The position numbers and the translations under genes are program-made. Shown here in pieces: positions 40,339 through 48,420 of a stretch of 64,000 nt of DNA (positions within the stretch are counted from its first letter, which is position 1; each line of letters starts with the position of its first letter). The DNA lies in contig CAXRDE010000004.1 in the NCBI GenBank assembly GCA_964229355.1, positions 1 to 64,000 of the forward strand, written 5' to 3'. The stretch comes from CAXRDE01 sp964229355. Lineage in GTDB: Bacteria; Cyanobacteriota; Sericytochromatia; UBA7694. Below the pieces are notes generated by a model that was not told the DNA's origin, did no database searches, and was given only the letters and a program-made list of their open reading frames with translations.

Positions 40339-40770
40339 TTACGCCGCAGGAGAGGCTGCCGGTGCAGGGGGAGGAGAGCCCATGGGGCCACCGGGCCCTC
40401 CGGGTGGCATGCCGCCACCACCGGGGGGTTGGAGCAACTCACGCCATTCAGGATGTTCGGTAAAGAGTGCGTCCATGGCGGTGCGTCGGGCTTCGGGGTC
40501 TAAGTCTTGCATGGCCTCTAAAGCGGCAATAAATTCAGGATACGCTATTCTTAGCTCCTCTGCATTGGGGGGAAGGCCACCCGGCATTCCGCCGCCGGGA
40601 GGCATACCCATGCCGGGACCTCCCCCGCCGGGAGTGCCGGGGCCAACTTGTGCTTGTGGAGGGGTGTTTAAAGCCTCACTGGAGCTACTGGCCGGTGCGG
40701 TCTCACCGCAGGCACTGACAGAGAGCAGAGCAGTAGTTATAGCGGTAAGAAACAGAAAACCTTTGAACAT
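40339..40770 (-). CDS. Small Gly/Pro/Met-rich lipoprotein
   Basis: 143 residues. Lipobox SVSAC at Cys21, then low-complexity Gly/Pro/Met repeats on both sides (GPGMGMPPGGGMPGG, PPGGGGMPPGGPGG) of one helical segment (about 70-110: AYPEFIAALEAMQDLDPE). The helix resembles a single Spy-type repeat. First gene of the two-component operon. Possibly a periplasmic partner of the Pro-rich kinase sensor. Confidence 0.65.
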   Translation of the reverse strand: MFKGFLFLTAITTALLSVSACGETAPASSSSEALNTPPQAQVGPGTPGGGGPGMGMPPGGGMPGGLPPNAEELRIAYPEFIAALEAMQDLDPEARRTAMDALFTEHPEWRELLQPPGGGGMPPGGPGGPMGSPPPAPAASPAA

Positions 40771-40891
40771 GATTTAACCTCGGTGGTGTGAGAAGATATG
40801 TTTAAGATACTGAGCTTGTGTTAAACAAATACCCGTGAAATGTAAAGGCTTTGTAAACGAAAGTGAAAAAATGGTGTATGATGCGGGGGAT

Positions 40892-43800
40892 ATGACCGAA
40901 ACAGCCACTTGCTTTGTTCTCCTTTCTGTAAGGCGCTTAGGCGTTGGCCTGGTGCTGTGGTTACTTGGGATGTGCTGTGGTTCAGCAGCCCTGGCTCTTG
41001 AGGCGACCGTGAGCCATACGTCATTGGATTCGGCCCTTTACTATTGGCCGGAGGCCTCTGCACAAGCCTCCTTTGAAACGGTCCAGGGGTCACCTTTTGA
41101 GCCTGCTTCGACGGCAGCCCTCAACCCTGGTTTTTCTGACCGGGTGCACTGGTATCGGGTCGAATTAAGCAACCCCACAGATCGTCCGCTGGAGCGCTTA
41201 TTGAGTCTGGGGCATCCCAATTTAGATGAAGTGTGGTTTTTTCGCCCCGTGGGTGAGCGGGCGTATCAAAAGACGGTGACCGGTCGCAACTATCCCTTTG
41301 CCCGCCGCGAAGTGCCTCACCGACACTTTGTGTTTCCCTTAAGCCTTCCGCCCCACAGTACCCAAACCTATTATTTTCGCGTGCGCAGTTCTGCGGCTTT
41401 TTATGTGGCTGCCGAACTCTATGCGCTGCCCGCCTTTTTAAACAAAGAGCGCGATGCCCAGCTCGGTTTTGGCTTTTATTACGGCCTGATTTTTGTGATG
41501 TTCTTTTACAATCTGGTGTTGTGGTTGAGCACCCGCAGCAAGAGTTATTTGTATTATGTGTTAACCGTCTTCTTTTTACACGGTCTGTTTCAACTGAGCA
41601 CCAATGGCCTGGCCTACGAATACCTCTGGCCCCGGGCGGTCTGGTGGAACAATCACTGCATGGGATTCTTTTTGGGGGTCTCGGTGTTTTGGGTGCTGCA
41701 ATTTACCCAGCGTTTTTTAAAAACACAGCAAGATATGCCCACCATGCACCGGGTGTTTCAGGTGCTTAAATGGACAGCACTGGCCATGGCGGTGTTTAAT
41801 CTCATGCCCGATGGTTCTCTGTTTAGCCGTCTCTCAATTTTTGGCAATATTCGGGTGGCCATGCTGGCCAACGGCTTGATCTGGGCGGTGGCCCTCTGGC
41901 GGTGGCGTGATGAACAGGCCCGCAGCTTTTTAATTGCCTGGAGCACCCTATTGTTGGGGGGCTTAATCACGGGACTGGCGGCCTTTAATCTCTTGCCCCG
42001 CAATTTCTGGACCACCCATGCCCTGCAAATGGGTACCGCCATTCAGGTGGTGCTGCTCTCGCTGGCGCTGGCCGAGCGCATGCGCACCGGTCAACAGCGG
42101 GTGCTGGTGGCTGAGCAAGCCCGCCGCCGTGAAGCCCAGCAGGCCCAGCAGGTGCAAGAGAATCTGGTGCAACGCCTGCAAAAGCTGGATCGTTTAAAAG
42201 ACGATTTTATGGCCAATATTAGCCATGAGCTGCGCACGCCCTTAAACGGAATTATTGGCATCAGTGAGTCTTTAATGGACGGCGCTGCTGGCCCCCTGGC
42301 TCGCGAACAGCACAAAAATTTGGCGCTGGTGGTGGCTTCTGCACGCCGCTTGTTTCATCTGGTATCTGATTTATTGGACTTTTCTCAGATCAAGCATCGC
42401 GAAATCCAGTTGCATCTCAGGGCGGTGGGGCTACGTGAAGTGGTCGATGGCGTCTTGCGTTTGTCGGAACCCTTGATCGGACAAAAATCCCTGACCCTTG
42501 AAAACCATATCGCGATGGATACCCCCGCGGTATGGGCCGATGAAGATCGCCTGCAGCAGATTTTACACAATCTGGTGGGCAACGCCATTAAATTTACCGC
42601 TGAGGGTTTTGTGCGGGTGCATGCAAGGGTCAAGGCTGATCACATTGAGGTGCGGGTGACGGACTCCGGCATGGGCATTGACCCCGCTCATCAGGAGCGC
42701 ATTTTTGAGGCCTTTGAGCAGGCCGATGGTTCGATTACCCGCAGTCACAGTGGCACAGGGCTGGGGCTGGCCATTACCCGTCAGCTGTTGCGCTTGCAAG
42801 GGGGAGACATCGACGTGGATTCGCAACCGGGGGCTGGCTGCACCTTTATTTTTACCTTGCCGCTGGCAAAGGTGCAACAGGCCACGGCAGTGAACACGGC
42901 ACCGGCGTTGCGACAGACAGCCCGTTTGCGGGCGCTGTTGCCCGGCACCCAGGAGTTAGAACTAGAGGCTCTGCAGCGGGCAGAGCAACTGGCTGCCTTG
43001 AACTTGCCTGCCATTCCCGAAGATCGTAGCTTCCATATTTTGATTGTGGACGACGAACCGGTGAACTTGCAGGTGCTGGTGAACATGCTGTCCTTACAGA
43101 ACTACACCGTTACACGGGCTGACAGTGGTCAGGCCGCGCTGGCGGCTTTAGAACAGCAAACCTTTGATCTGATTTTGCTGGACGTGATGATGCCCCACAT
43201 GTCGGGTTATGAAGTGTGTGCAGCCATTCGCGAGCGTTACCCCGCCAGTGCCCTGCCTGTGGTGTTTTTAACGGCCCGCAGCCAGACCGAAGACGTGGTG
43301 CACGGCTTTGAAACGGGAGCCAATGATTATTTGAGCAAGCCGGTGGCTAAAAATGAGCTGCTGGCCCGGATTCAAACCCATATTAAGTTATCTAAGTTAA
43401 ATGTGTCGTACGCCCGGTTTGTGCCCGATGAGTTTTTGCGCTTTTTAGGATACGACAGTATTTTAGATGTCAAACTGGGCGATCAGGTGCAGGAAGAAAT
43501 GACCGTTATGTTTGCGGATATTCGCAGCTTTACGAGTTTGTCTGAGCAATTGACCCCCAAAGAAAATTTTGATTTTCTCAACGATTACCTCAGTCGAATT
43601 TCGCCGGTCATTCGCATTCATAAAGGCTTTATTGATAAATACATTGGCGATGGCATTATGGCACTCTTTCCTCACCGGGCCCAGGAGGCCTTAGATGCGG
43701 CCTTAGAAATGTTTGAAGAGCTGGCCAGTTATAACGTGGAGCGGCAGGTGGTGGGGTATATCCCCATTCAAATTGGCATTGGCTTACATACGGGAATGCT

Positions 43801-44254
43801 CATGCTGGGTACCATTGGCGAGTCCGAGCGCATGGAAGGCACGGTGATTTCTGACGCCGTCAATACCGCGGCCCGCATGGAAGGGCTCACCAAACTCTAC
43901 GGGGCCAGCATTATTTTGTCTCAGCAAACCCTCAATGAACTCACCGAGCCCGAAAGATATGCCATTCGCTACCTTGGTGAGGTACGGGTCAAGGGCAAGC
44001 AGGAGCGCACCGCGATTTATGAGGTGTTAGAGCCTTACCTGTGTGTCGACTACGCTGCCCGTTACCGCAGTTTAGAGGATTTTGAAGCCGCCGTGAAAGC
44101 CTATTTTAAGCGGGATTTGAGCGATGCCCTGGAAGGGTTTACGCAGATTTTAGCCCAGAATCCCGAAGATACTGCGGCCCGTTATTACCAGGAGCGCTGC
44201 CAACAGTTTTTACAGCAGGGCCTGCCAGAGGATGTCTCACCGACCTTTGTCTAA
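40892..44254 (+). CDS. Hybrid sensor kinase with 7TM, receiver and class III adenylate cyclase domains
   Basis: 1120 residues from the ATG at 40892 (GGGGGAT upstream). Order: signal peptide (1-36), 7TMR-DISMED2-like extracellular domain (about 40-180), seven helices (190-395), coiled coil, histidine kinase with His445 (ISHELRTPLNG) and ATPase boxes (to about 660), receiver with Asp764, and a class III cyclase (865-1020). Cyclase residues are complete: Asp876 and Asp920 (metal), Lys916 and Asp988 (adenine type), Asn991 and Arg995. A TPR-like tail ends the protein. It links an external signal to cAMP. TATGAT at 40877-40882 gives a very short leader. Confidence 0.92.
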   Translation: MTETATCFVLLSVRRLGVGLVLWLLGMCCGSAALALEATVSHTSLDSALYYWPEASAQASFETVQGSPFEPASTAALNPGFSDRVHWYRVELSNPTDRPLERLLSLGHPNLDEVWFFRPVGERAYQKTVTGRNYPFARREVPHRHFVFPLSLPPHSTQTYYFRVRSSAAFYVAAELYALPAFLNKERDAQLGFGFYYGLIFVMFFYNLVLWLSTRSKSYLYYVLTVFFLHGLFQLSTNGLAYEYLWPRAVWWNNHCMGFFLGVSVFWVLQFTQRFLKTQQDMPTMHRVFQVLKWTALAMAVFNLMPDGSLFSRLSIFGNIRVAMLANGLIWAVALWRWRDEQARSFLIAWSTLLLGGLITGLAAFNLLPRNFWTTHALQMGTAIQVVLLSLALAERMRTGQQRVLVAEQARRREAQQAQQVQENLVQRLQKLDRLKDDFMANISHELRTPLNGIIGISESLMDGAAGPLAREQHKNLALVVASARRLFHLVSDLLDFSQIKHREIQLHLRAVGLREVVDGVLRLSEPLIGQKSLTLENHIAMDTPAVWADEDRLQQILHNLVGNAIKFTAEGFVRVHARVKADHIEVRVTDSGMGIDPAHQERIFEAFEQADGSITRSHSGTGLGLAITRQLLRLQGGDIDVDSQPGAGCTFIFTLPLAKVQQATAVNTAPALRQTARLRALLPGTQELELEALQRAEQLAALNLPAIPEDRSFHILIVDDEPVNLQVLVNMLSLQNYTVTRADSGQAALAALEQQTFDLILLDVMMPHMSGYEVCAAIRERYPASALPVVFLTARSQTEDVVHGFETGANDYLSKPVAKNELLARIQTHIKLSKLNVSYARFVPDEFLRFLGYDSILDVKLGDQVQEEMTVMFADIRSFTSLSEQLTPKENFDFLNDYLSRISPVIRIHKGFIDKYIGDGIMALFPHRAQEALDAALEMFEELASYNVERQVVGYIPIQIGIGLHTGMLMLGTIGESERMEGTVISDAVNTAARMEGLTKLYGASIILSQQTLNELTEPERYAIRYLGEVRVKGKQERTAIYEVLEPYLCVDYAARYRSLEDFEAAVKAYFKRDLSDALEGFTQILAQNPEDTAARYYQERCQQFLQQGLPEDVSPTFV

Positions 44255-44292
44255 TCGAAGACGCGATCGCTCAAATGCTTATCACGTCTTTT

Positions 44293-45627
44293 TTACTCAG
44301 AACGACGCGCCTGGGATGACGCACGAAACACATGGTGGGTCGTGATATATTCGGCCACCGCTGGACTCACCCACTGTTGCCAGGGAAGATCTTTAGCAAC
44401 GGCATCACGCACGGCTGAAGCAGAAATTGGCAGATCCAGCGGGAGGGTGTGTATCTGATTCAGGTAAGCATGATCCACAGTGCCCTGCTCTGTCAGGCCT
44501 GGATAGGTATGCGCAGGGCGAGCTCCCACCCACAGTTGAGTATTTTGTGCAAACAAAGTAGAGAGGGCCTGATCGATGCCTCCGGTGTCGGTGTAGTACC
44601 TGGGCATAAGCACGCGAGCATAAAGGTCGCTACCACAGACAAAGTCTACCTGCTGCGCTTGTGCGTGTAAAAATAATGCTTTGGTGCTCAACAGTGTGGG
44701 CGTTAGCGTGAGTACGACGGCATAAGGTTCAGTGGCAAGCATGCCCAGGCGGTGAAGCACGCTTTGATCAGCAACGGTGCCCTTGTCTGCGTTGTTTAAG
44801 GCCAATTCAAACAGGGGTAGCACCGTGTCTGTTGTTGTGCTGGTGTTGGCCGCTGAGGCAGCTGCGTTTAAAAGCGCAGTGTGGGCGCGTGTCACCGGGT
44901 TGAAAGATCCTTTGGCTACAAGTACATGTTGATCTCTCAACGGCTCGACATAGCGTTGTGCCACACCTTGATGTAAGTAAATCAGCGGGCTCCAGCCAGC
45001 TCGTAGCAAGTGCAGGTGGGTCGATAGCTCTTCGCCTTCACTGCTGTGCCAGACATCAATTTCTAAAACATCTTTTAAGCTTACCTCTATCGCTTCAGGG
45101 GTAAGCTGATTCTGGCTTAACAGCCATAAGAGCTCAATGCCAAGCAGACCACAAGCCAGTTGTTGGTCTACGCGATTGGGGAACGTTTCTGTGGCACGAC
45201 GCAAGCGGAAGTGAATGCACCAACGTCGATGGTCTGTCGTATACAGAGCGAGCCAGCCATGGTGATCTCGCCCCGGGAGTTCGTTGTGAGTCCTTAAACT
45301 CGCACTCATGGCCAGAGCAAATTCGTTGGGGGTGTGGGTGTATCCTTCGTTGAGACGCTGCATGGCCCAGTAGCATACGCGCTCTGCGGACACCGAACGG
45401 GTATTGGGGGCGTCGGGGTAAGCCGCCTGCTGGGCACTGCGGGCATAGCGGGTGTAGGCAGCGTCAAGAGTGGCTGAAGCCCCTGCCTGGGTTTGCAATA
45501 GACTTTGCACCCAGCTGCCAGTCCCCGCTTCCTCTAACTGCCCATGCCAGCTAGAGCGGTGCAGGTCCTGAATTTTTTTGATCCAGCACCCGGGAAGCTC
45601 AAAGCTGGGCAAGGTAGATTTAGGCAC
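44293..45627 (-). CDS. CinA-like domain fused to NMN/NaMN adenylyltransferase
   Basis: 444 residues, GTG start. Residues about 30-175 follow the CinA C-terminal (PncC, NMN deamidase) fold: EAGTGSWVQSLLQTQAGAS at the ESCTGG site, SAERV, FRLRRATE and a C-terminal helix. The active motif is degenerate (EAGTGS). Residues 232-435 are a nucleotidyltransferase: GSFNPVTRAH (240-249) and ISASAVR (401-407), like NadD/NMNAT. Together they could turn NMN into NaMN and then NaAD in one protein, or the first domain may only bind nucleotide. No ribosome site is visible. The domain calls are good; activity is inferred. Confidence 0.75.
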   Translation of the reverse strand: MPKSTLPSFELPGCWIKKIQDLHRSSWHGQLEEAGTGSWVQSLLQTQAGASATLDAAYTRYARSAQQAAYPDAPNTRSVSAERVCYWAMQRLNEGYTHTPNEFALAMSASLRTHNELPGRDHHGWLALYTTDHRRWCIHFRLRRATETFPNRVDQQLACGLLGIELLWLLSQNQLTPEAIEVSLKDVLEIDVWHSSEGEELSTHLHLLRAGWSPLIYLHQGVAQRYVEPLRDQHVLVAKGSFNPVTRAHTALLNAAASAANTSTTTDTVLPLFELALNNADKGTVADQSVLHRLGMLATEPYAVVLTLTPTLLSTKALFLHAQAQQVDFVCGSDLYARVLMPRYYTDTGGIDQALSTLFAQNTQLWVGARPAHTYPGLTEQGTVDHAYLNQIHTLPLDLPISASAVRDAVAKDLPWQQWVSPAVAEYITTHHVFRASSQARRSE

Positions 45628-45647
45628 AGTGTTGGGTTTGGGGCATT

Positions 45648-46913
45648 TTAGCTATTGGGTAAAAACACACGGAAGCCACCGTAGCGTCCATTGTTGTTCA
45701 TGGTGACGCCCCAGTTTTGACGGCCGTCGCTGTAAGCCTGGCCGTTTTCGCCAATAATCTCAATGTGACCGTGGCTGAATCCGTTGCTGGGATTTTGGGC
45801 GCGCAGATTAGGATCGGGATTGCGATCCCACACCACAATGGCACCCGGCGGCAAGCTACGCAAATCCCCGCGACTAACAGGGCTCATCTCGGTGAAGCGA
45901 TCCTGATGGTGGTTGGCCAGCACATCGGCCGCCTGATAAGCGGAGTTGAGGTTGTTGCCGGTGCGCGGATCTCGCAGTTCAACACCCACACCTTCTAAGG
46001 CCAGGCGGACGCCCCTGAGACACTTGCCGCTATTGTCCATCTCACTGTCTACATTGCGGGCGCTGGCCACCAGGCTATTGCCGAAGTCTGTGGCCACAGG
46101 CCGGGGACGGTTGGGGTCACTGTCCGGGAGTGCTTCAGATTCGCCGGGTACGTAGCGATCGATGGTGCCATCCTGGGCCTGGCGAAGGTCTTCTACACCC
46201 TGGTTGGCGAGGGCAGCGCCCGACTCCAGGTCTTGTACGCTGCCCGCGGGGTCTCGCAGAAGTTTTTCAAAGGCCTTCTGTACACCATCCAGGGTTTTGG
46301 GGCCAAATTGACCGTCAATGCCGGTTGTGTTGCCTTCGTAACCAAGGTTTGCGCCGCTGGCCACCGCAAACTTTTGTAAGGCCAGCACATCGTCGGTGCC
46401 CATTTTACCCTGGGCAATGCGATCTAAGCTGGCCAGAAGCTCCTGACCCAGCGGGCTTTGAGACAGTTGCTCACGCAGGGCCGGGTTGGCATCGATTTGG
46501 GTTTTGAATTGGTTGAGGTATTGGCTTAACTTTTGGTTGACGTTGCCCCGCTCTAATTCGAAGTATCCCACGTTGGGGTTGGCCTGGACAAAGCTGCTCA
46601 ATTCGTTATAATTGGCGCTGGTGCCGGGCATTTGGCTGGTGTTACTTTGCGCCTGAGGGGTTGCCTGGGTGCCATTGGCCTGAAAATTGGCGTCGGTGAC
46701 CTGAGGATCTACGGGTTCAAACCAGGCTTCAATGGTGTCAGCGGCTTTTTGAAAGAAGCTGCTGATCTTGCCAAAAAAACCGGTGCTTTCGCTGCTAGAG
46801 GCAGGTGAGGCTGCTGGTGCGGCGCCTGTGGTGACGGTGCGGGCTGTGGGGCTGTTTTGGCCTGAAAGTTGCCCGGTGTAGGGCGTATGGCCGGTGCGGT
46901 TGACGTTAACCAT
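45648..46913 (-). CDS. Signal-less putative wall hydrolase with peptidoglycan-binding-like domain and CHAP/NlpC-type end
   Basis: 421 residues from the ATG at 46913 (GAGG 8 nt upstream). Residues 1-45 are Ser/Thr/Ala/Pro-rich; 46-65 form an amphipathic helix (FFGKISSFFQKAADTIEAWF). Residues 124-222 are the domain shared with the M15 enzyme at 107-1132, ending TGIDGQFGPKTLDG, a PG_binding_1-like signature. The C-terminal domain has Cys298 (SGKCLRGVRLAL) and His383 (GHIEII) with PPGAIVVWD, fitting CHAP/NlpC-type amidase or endopeptidase folds. No Sec or Tat signal. It is divergent from ftcD. Wall-degrading activity is inferred from the fold pattern. Confidence 0.75.
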   Translation of the reverse strand: MVNVNRTGHTPYTGQLSGQNSPTARTVTTGAAPAASPASSSESTGFFGKISSFFQKAADTIEAWFEPVDPQVTDANFQANGTQATPQAQSNTSQMPGTSANYNELSSFVQANPNVGYFELERGNVNQKLSQYLNQFKTQIDANPALREQLSQSPLGQELLASLDRIAQGKMGTDDVLALQKFAVASGANLGYEGNTTGIDGQFGPKTLDGVQKAFEKLLRDPAGSVQDLESGAALANQGVEDLRQAQDGTIDRYVPGESEALPDSDPNRPRPVATDFGNSLVASARNVDSEMDNSGKCLRGVRLALEGVGVELRDPRTGNNLNSAYQAADVLANHHQDRFTEMSPVSRGDLRSLPPGAIVVWDRNPDPNLRAQNPSNGFSHGHIEIIGENGQAYSDGRQNWGVTMNNNGRYGGFRVFLPNS

Positions 46914-46990
46914 AAAGAAACCTCGTTGTCTTGTGCTCAGTGGCATGCAATGGTTTTATTCTACCCTGTTTCACAAAAAAAATAACAATT

Positions 46991-46999
46991 TGCTAAAAT
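46991..46999 (+). promoter_or_regulatory. Extended -10 box 6 nt before the formiminotransferase start
   Basis: TGCTAAAAT (TGn plus TAAAAT) is followed by ATTCCC and then the ATG at 47006, with no Shine-Dalgarno sequence. Predicts a leaderless mRNA. Confidence 0.5.
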
Positions 47000-47005
47000 A
47001 TTCCC

Positions 47006-47932
47006 ATGACACACACACCGCTTTTAGAATGTATTCCCAATCTCAGCGAAGGTCGCAATCACAAGGCCCTGGATCAACTCTGGGAGCATTTACAGACCAT
47101 TCCCCAATTGCATTGTCTGCACCAACACCGCGATGCAGATCATCACCGCAGCGTGCTGACCCTGGCGGGCACCCCCACTGCTTTGACCGAAGCGGTGTAT
47201 CGCCTTTATGATTGGTCTGCACAGCACATTGACTTGCGTCAGCACAGCGGTGCGCATCCCCGTATGGGGGCTGTGGATGTGTGCCCGTTTGTGGTGCTTG
47301 AGGGCATGACGCCTGCCAGTGCGGTGGCTTTCTCTCACGGGGTGGCCCGAGAGGTCTCCGCCCGTTGGCAGTTGCCCGTGTTTTACTATGAGCAAAGTGC
47401 CAGAGCGTCTAAAGAGCACCGTTTGCCCCTGTTACGCAAGCAGTGGCGTCTCCATGAATCTCAGGCGCTAAGTACCGCCGACGTGGGGGCGGAATTGCCA
47501 AATGAGAGACTCGGGGCTACGGTGATGGGGGTGCGCGGTCCCCTGATTGCCTGGAACGTCTGGTTACACAGCGAAGATTTGACTCTGGCTCAGGGGATTG
47601 CGGCTACCCTGCGGGAAAGCAACGGGGGCTTTGGGGGGTTACGGGCGCTGGGCTTGTATTTGCCGCGGGCCCGGCAGGTGCAAGTCTCGATGAACTTAAT
47701 TGACCCGTCACGCAGCAGTTTGTTTGCGATTTTTCAGCGCATTGAAGCCCTCGCGACCCAGGCGGGAGTAAGTATTGATCAGACAGAGTTTATTGGTCTG
47801 GTGCCTGAGTCAGCCTTTTTTGAAGTGGCCGCCTGCTTTTTAAAAGCAGTGCCCACGTTGGCCACGGAGCACGGGCTCAATACCCGTTTGCGGGCCATTA
47901 AAAACAGAGATTTTCAGGATTTCTTTGCGTAG
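47006..47932 (+). CDS. Glutamate formimidoyltransferase
   Basis: 308 residues, only the formiminotransferase half of FTCD. Transfers the formimino group from formiminoglutamate (histidine breakdown) to tetrahydrofolate. Marks: LECIPNLSEGRNHKALD, DADHHRSVLTLAG, SGAHPRMGAVDVCPFV and VQVSMNLIDP. The cyclodeaminase half is absent, which is common in bacteria with a separate gene. No other histidine-utilisation gene is nearby. Leaderless start likely. Confidence 0.92.
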   Translation: MTHTPLLECIPNLSEGRNHKALDQLWEHLQTIPQLHCLHQHRDADHHRSVLTLAGTPTALTEAVYRLYDWSAQHIDLRQHSGAHPRMGAVDVCPFVVLEGMTPASAVAFSHGVAREVSARWQLPVFYYEQSARASKEHRLPLLRKQWRLHESQALSTADVGAELPNERLGATVMGVRGPLIAWNVWLHSEDLTLAQGIAATLRESNGGFGGLRALGLYLPRARQVQVSMNLIDPSRSSLFAIFQRIEALATQAGVSIDQTEFIGLVPESAFFEVAACFLKAVPTLATEHGLNTRLRAIKNRDFQDFFA

Positions 47933-47956
47933 ATCACACCCCGCTCAAATAAGTTA

Positions 47957-47965
47957 TGGTATGAT
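47957..47965 (+). promoter_or_regulatory. Extended -10 promoter of atpE
   Basis: TGGTATGAT (TGn plus TATGAT) lies 76 bp upstream of the atpE ATG. With the terminator after the gene, it defines a single-gene transcript. No -35 box was found. Confidence 0.5.
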
Positions 47966-48041
47966 GTGTCAGTAGTAAAAAATAAAACACATTTAACTTA
48001 AACTTAATACATCCAAAATAGACCGAAAGGAACTACACGTC

Positions 48042-48284
48042 ATGGAAAGCACTTTAGCAATGTCTGCAATCGCAGCGGGTCTTGCAGTAGGCTTAGCTGG
48101 TATCGGATCTGCTATCGGCATGGGTATTGCAAGTGGTAAAGCATTCGAAGGAATTGCACGTCAACCCGATGCTGAACCCTCTATCGCCCGTAACATGCTC
48201 CTGGCTCTTGCCTTTATGGAAGCCGTTGCGATTTATGGTCTCGTTGTTGCCCTGATTCTGACCGTAGCGAACCCTTTTAAATAA
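48042..48284 (+). CDS. atpE: ATP synthase F0 subunit c
   Basis: 80 residues forming a two-helix hairpin with the polar loop ARQPDAEP and the ion-binding Glu in AFMEAVAIYGLV. The Na+-type ligands are lacking: Met replaces Gln in the first helix (AIGMGI) and Ala follows the Glu instead of Ser. This suggests proton coupling. The end VANPFK is like cyanobacterial c-subunits (ANPF). AAAGGA lies about 10 nt before the ATG. Unusually, it stands alone between ftcD and a wall-enzyme gene, with its own promoter and terminator; no other atp gene is in the window. Confidence 0.95.
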   Translation: MESTLAMSAIAAGLAVGLAGIGSAIGMGIASGKAFEGIARQPDAEPSIARNMLLALAFMEAVAIYGLVVALILTVANPFK

Positions 48285-48314
48285 GGCCAGCGTTTACATA
48301 AGATTTTAGCAGAG

Positions 48315-48341
48315 CCCCGTCACGCAAGTGACGGGGTTTTT
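48315..48341 (+). terminator. Rho-independent terminator after atpE
   Basis: Perfect 9-bp stem CCCCGTCAC/GTGACGGGG with GCAA loop and five T. Confidence 0.92.
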
Positions 48342-48420
48342 GCGTTGGGATCTTGCATAAAGCCATGCTAAAGTGGGTACAATACCTATAACACGCCAAA
48401 TCAAACATTCTGAGGTGATT

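Noticed and set aside
44272..44279. GCGATCGC (HIP1-like palindrome), also near 37378
   Set aside because: HIP1 marks many cyanobacteria, but two copies in 64 kb is about chance level.
44250..44297. Possible terminator AAGACG...CGTCTTTTTT between the hybrid kinase and the CinA fusion
   Set aside because: Only a 6-bp stem with a loop of about 20 nt; too weak to call.
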